Assembly (NCBI GenBank): GCA_002307065.1
Contig: DBTN01000034.1
Span: forward strand, 1-17,322
Direction of reading: 5' to 3'
DNA: 17,322 nucleotides
DNA from: Akkermansiaceae bacterium UBA1315
GTDB lineage: Bacteria > Verrucomicrobiota > Verrucomicrobiia > Verrucomicrobiales > Akkermansiaceae
The number at the start of each line of letters is the position of its first letter. Positions within the stretch are counted from its first letter, which is position 1. Under the pieces are notes generated by a model. It was not told the origin of the DNA, did not search any database, and saw only the letters and a list, made by a program, of their open reading frames with translations. Of the stretch, positions 15,082 through 17,322 are shown piece by piece. A program made the translations under genes and the position numbers.

Positions 15082-16044
15082 TTAGCCCGATGCGATTTTC
15101 GTGCCATCTGGCTCAGAATCATCGGATAGCGAAGGGTTTGGTGATAAAACGGCAGAAGTGGTGCGAAAATGAAGCTTGGCGATTTTTGATAATGCTTCTT
15201 TTCCATGGAGGGCGACCGCTTCTTTGGCTGCTTGGACAACAGAATCCGACGCTCCGAGCGGGAGTTTTACCCCTCCTGCGGCGGACGTTTTGTCGATCCA
15301 ATCGATGAACCGTTCGCGTGCGAGGATGGAGGCGGCGGCGACGGCGGTGTCGGATTCTCCTTTGGTTCGTTGTTCGAGAGTGATGGTGAGTCCTTTTTCG
15401 CGGAGCGCGCGTTGAAGCACTTCCGGGCGGGCGAATTGGTCGCTAAGCGCGCGGGGGCAATCGGGGCGGGATGCGACGAGTTTTTCGATCACTCGGGCGT
15501 GGCCCCAGGCGAGCAAGCGGTTGAGATTTCCGAACGACGCGTGCATTTCGTTGTAACGCTCGGGACCGATGGAGACGACTTCGGTCGTGCAGCCGGGCGT
15601 TTCGCGAATGATCGCGGCGAGCTTACGAATGCGGGCGGGGCTGGTGACCCGTTTGGAATCCATGATGCCGGCTTCGATCAAGCGCCGGGCGATGGTGGCA
15701 TCGGTATAGGCACCGGCGATGACCAGAGGTCCGAAGAAATCTCCCTTGCCGCTCTCATCGATGCCGAAGTGAGGGGAAAACCGGTCGGGATCGAGAATCT
15801 CTTCGTAGCCGAGGCGGGCTTCTCCGGTGATTTCGGGTTCGAGGGTGAACCGGATGAAGTCTTCGGTGTCTTTTCCCTGAATCAGAACTTTCGGCCCTTT
15901 TTCATAAACCGTGACGTTGAGTTTTCCCTTGCGGGCGGAAAACAGGGCGTAGGGCTTCGGCATCAGTTCGTAGCCGTCGCGTTCAAGAATCGATCGCAAC
16001 TTTTCCGCTTGGGCGAAAGTGAGAGGAGCGGTGTGAGTGGTCAC
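15082..16044 (-). CDS. rnhC: Ribonuclease HIII
   Basis: The enzyme cuts the RNA strand of RNA-DNA hybrids. The 320-residue product starts at a GTG at 16044; a TTG at 16080 would add 12 residues. The N-terminal ~85 residues form the TBP-like substrate-binding domain that sets RNase HIII apart from RNase HII (FAQAEKLRSILERDGYEL, then a lysine-rich region). The catalytic domain opens with FGIDESGKGDFFGPLV, giving Asp96 and Glu97 (GTG numbering). Other active-site residues are Asp202 (SDQF) and Asp232 in KGESDTAVAAASILAR. All four expected acidic residues are present. It is divergent from the ThuA-domain gene, with 95 nt between the starts, and lies upstream of the HU gene on the same strand. Confidence 0.95.
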   Translation of the reverse strand: MTTHTAPLTFAQAEKLRSILERDGYELMPKPYALFSARKGKLNVTVYEKGPKVLIQGKDTEDFIRFTLEPEITGEARLGYEEILDPDRFSPHFGIDESGKGDFFGPLVIAGAYTDATIARRLIEAGIMDSKRVTSPARIRKLAAIIRETPGCTTEVVSIGPERYNEMHASFGNLNRLLAWGHARVIEKLVASRPDCPRALSDQFARPEVLQRALREKGLTITLEQRTKGESDTAVAAASILARERFIDWIDKTSAAGGVKLPLGASDSVVQAAKEAVALHGKEALSKIAKLHFRTTSAVLSPNPSLSDDSEPDGTKIASG

Positions 16045-16139
16045 GGCTGAAATGATGCCGCGAATGGGAAGTGATCTCAAGGTTCAAGCGCACAAGATGC
16101 TCTTGCCAGAGAAAATCGGGACGCATAGGGTAAGTCGTA

Positions 16140-17066
16140 ATGAAGCCCTTGATCCCGACTTGTTTGATAGGAGCGCTCGCCCTGTTTGTGGTAGCGCAAA
16201 ACCCGTCGCCCGACACCCCGCCGCCGGGCGCGATGGAAAAAATCTCCGAAGCTCTGCCCGCAGAAGCTTATGCCAAACCGAAGAAGGACCGCAAGGTGCT
16301 GATTTTTGCGAAAACCAATGGATTCCGGCACGCCTCGATTCCCACCGGTAAACTCGCGTTGGCGGAAATGGGAAAAAAGACCGGTGCCTTTGAAGCGGTC
16401 GTCAGCGATGATTTGGCGAATTTCGAAGAGGACGCGTTGAAAACATTCGACGCGGTATGTTTCCTGAACACGACCGGCAGTTTGTTTATGCCTCATCCGG
16501 AGCAACTGAAAACGATGTCGGACGACGAGAAGAAGGCGGCCCAGGAAACGTCGGAGCGGCTTCAAGGGAACTTCATGAATTTCGTCCGCAATGGCGGCGG
16601 CTTTATCGGTATCCATTCGGCGACCGATACGTTTTACGATTGGAAGGAATACGGCGAGATGATCAACGGTTACTTTGACGGTCACCCATGGGGTGCCGGA
16701 ACGCCGGTGAGCATCAAGGTCGAGCCGAGCCAGGAAGCGAATCCCTTGGTGGCGATGTTCGAAGGTCAGAATGTCGAATTTCCCGAAGAAATCTATCAGT
16801 TGAAGGCTCCCTACGATTCAAAATCGGTTCAGATGCTGTTGCGTTTGGACACGGAAAAAACGGACATGACACTCAAAGGCATCAATCGGACGGACAAGGA
16901 TTTCGGTGTGGCCTGGGTAAGAAACTGGGGCAAGGGCCGCATGTTCTATTGTTCGTTGGGACACAACAACGAGATGTATTGGCATCCAAAAGTCATCCGT
17001 CATTATCTCGCGGGCATTCAGTGGGCGTTGGGTGATCTCGACGTTCCGTTGAAAGAAGGACTTTGA
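16140..17066 (+). CDS. Secreted ThuA-domain (trehalose-utilization-like) protein
   Basis: The 308-residue product begins with a Sec signal peptide (MKPLIP, hydrophobic CLIGALALFVVA, cut near residue 20), so it is exported. From about residue 50 it is a ThuA domain with the flavodoxin/glutamine-amidotransferase-like fold: VLIFAKTNGFRHASI, GGGFIGIHSATDTFYDW (about 151-167), YFDGHPW, and the family ending MFYCSLGHNNEMYWHP followed by LAGIQWALGDL. ThuA was named from trehalose use in Sinorhizobium, but in Verrucomicrobia and Planctomycetes the domain occurs in many secreted proteins tied to sugar or polysaccharide use. No catalytic Cys of glutamine amidotransferases is evident. The precise substrate is unknown. 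An AGGG lies ahead of the ATG at 16140. It ends in a strong terminator. Confidence 0.92.
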   Translation: MKPLIPTCLIGALALFVVAQNPSPDTPPPGAMEKISEALPAEAYAKPKKDRKVLIFAKTNGFRHASIPTGKLALAEMGKKTGAFEAVVSDDLANFEEDALKTFDAVCFLNTTGSLFMPHPEQLKTMSDDEKKAAQETSERLQGNFMNFVRNGGGFIGIHSATDTFYDWKEYGEMINGYFDGHPWGAGTPVSIKVEPSQEANPLVAMFEGQNVEFPEEIYQLKAPYDSKSVQMLLRLDTEKTDMTLKGINRTDKDFGVAWVRNWGKGRMFYCSLGHNNEMYWHPKVIRHYLAGIQWALGDLDVPLKEGL

Positions 17067-17090
17067 TATTTCTGGCGACTCGCCGAAACG

Positions 17091-17130
17091 AAAAACCGGT
17101 GTCGGGCAAATCCGACACCGGTTTTTTTTT
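17091..17130. terminator. Perfect bidirectional terminator
   Basis: The left arm (17091-17105) and right arm (17112-17126) form a perfect 15-bp stem around a 6-nt loop (GCAAAT), if the flanking A/T run is counted; the core is CCGGTGTCGG with its complement. T-runs lie on both sides, so it can stop the plus-strand ThuA gene and the minus-strand gene that ends at 17141. Each arm contains one ACCGGT. Confidence 0.95.
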
Positions 17131-17140
17131 GGATTGTTCA

Positions 17141-17322
17141 TTAACGTCCGCGGCGTTCGTCTTCGGCAGGCGAAGGCTCTGGTGCGCGTTGGCGGCTTCG
17201 CTCTTCCGTTTCGCGCTGTTGGCGAGCTTGTTCCTGTTGTTGCTGGCGAGCTTGTTCCTGTTGTTGCTGACGGGCTTGTTCCTGCTGCTGTTGACGAGCT
17301 TGTTCCTGTTGTTGCTGGCGAG
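17141..17322 (-). CDS. C-terminal end of a Gln/Arg-rich repeat protein (partial)
   Basis: A minus-strand frame is open from the window edge to a TAA at 17141-17143, so this is the 3' end of a gene lying beyond the window. The 59 complete codons encode four tandem copies of ARQQQQEQ (the first missing its Ala at the edge), then ARQQRETEERSRQRAPEPSPAEDERRGR. The repeats are strongly Gln/Arg-rich and would form a charged coiled-coil or a disordered tail; such tails occur in several unrelated bacterial proteins. The body of the protein is not visible, so no function can be given. The coding reading is supported by the phase of the repeat (24 nt, eight codons) and the shared terminator downstream. 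Confidence 0.7.
   Translation of the reverse strand, partial: RQQQQEQARQQQQEQARQQQQEQARQQQQEQARQQRETEERSRQRAPEPSPAEDERRGR
17222..17322 (-). repeat. 24-nt tandem repeat, about 4.2 copies
   Basis: Units span 17222-17245, 17246-17269, 17270-17293 and 17294-17317, with a partial fifth (17318-17322) at the window edge. The first two are identical; the third differs at several positions, nearly all silent (the encoded octapeptide ARQQQQEQ is kept), and the fourth at one. Silent change with conserved protein suggests selection on the peptide. The array continues beyond the window. Confidence 0.95.

Noticed and set aside
15205..16050. A 281-codon plus-strand frame opposite rnhC
   Set aside because: A shadow of rnhC, with the compositional bias typical of antisense frames in GC-rich genes.

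Overview
The window reads as a chromosomal stretch of a Verrucomicrobiota-like bacterium. That placement is an inference from gene content: a DUF5069 protein, a compact feoA-feoB-small Cys-rich protein cluster, an RGG/RRM-type RNA-binding protein, a stand-alone AP2-like protein, RNase HIII, a ThuA-like secreted protein, and a short dispersed repeat whose minus-strand translation reads FEVRCWAFNVRCC, a type common in Verrucomicrobia, Lentisphaerae and Planctomycetes. Most of the window is moderately GC-rich and housekeeping in character. The first ~2.7 kb is visibly more AT-rich from about 1000 onward and looks like accessory DNA. Clear Shine-Dalgarno sequences are scarce.

Left end (1-2718, plus strand): the C-terminal part of a large protein that looks like a polymorphic toxin runs in from upstream. 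It overlaps by 4 nt (ATGA) a 123-residue protein that is a good immunity-protein candidate. A gene-poor, hairpin-bearing spacer follows, then a lipoprotein with a possible CsgG/GNA1162-like fold.

Iron uptake (2824-5138, minus strand): feoA, feoB and a previously easy-to-miss 44-residue FeoB-associated Cys-rich membrane protein form one ferrous-iron import operon. Upstream, a DUF5069 gene ends in a strong intrinsic terminator and is divergent from argH.

Centre (5855-11570): argH (arginine biosynthesis), a 352-base leader or spacer, an RRM protein with a strong terminator, then two small minus-strand genes (an unrecognised conserved-looking protein and a tandem AP2-like protein). recQ, in a non-E. 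coli domain order, diverges from the AP2-like gene.

Right half (11579-16044, minus strand): rnhC, an HU/IHF gene, rlpA-like, thrB and thrC lie in the same direction. thrB and thrC carry out the last two steps of threonine synthesis. A secreted ThuA-domain protein (plus) ends in a perfect bidirectional terminator that it shares with a partial minus-strand gene at the window edge, whose tail is built of 24-nt tandem repeats encoding ARQQQQEQ.

Two window-wide or system-level signals stand out. The palindrome ACCGGT is markedly over-represented (about 33 by hand count), and the left edge holds an apparent toxin/immunity module. No tRNA, rRNA, CRISPR array or insertion sequence was recognised.
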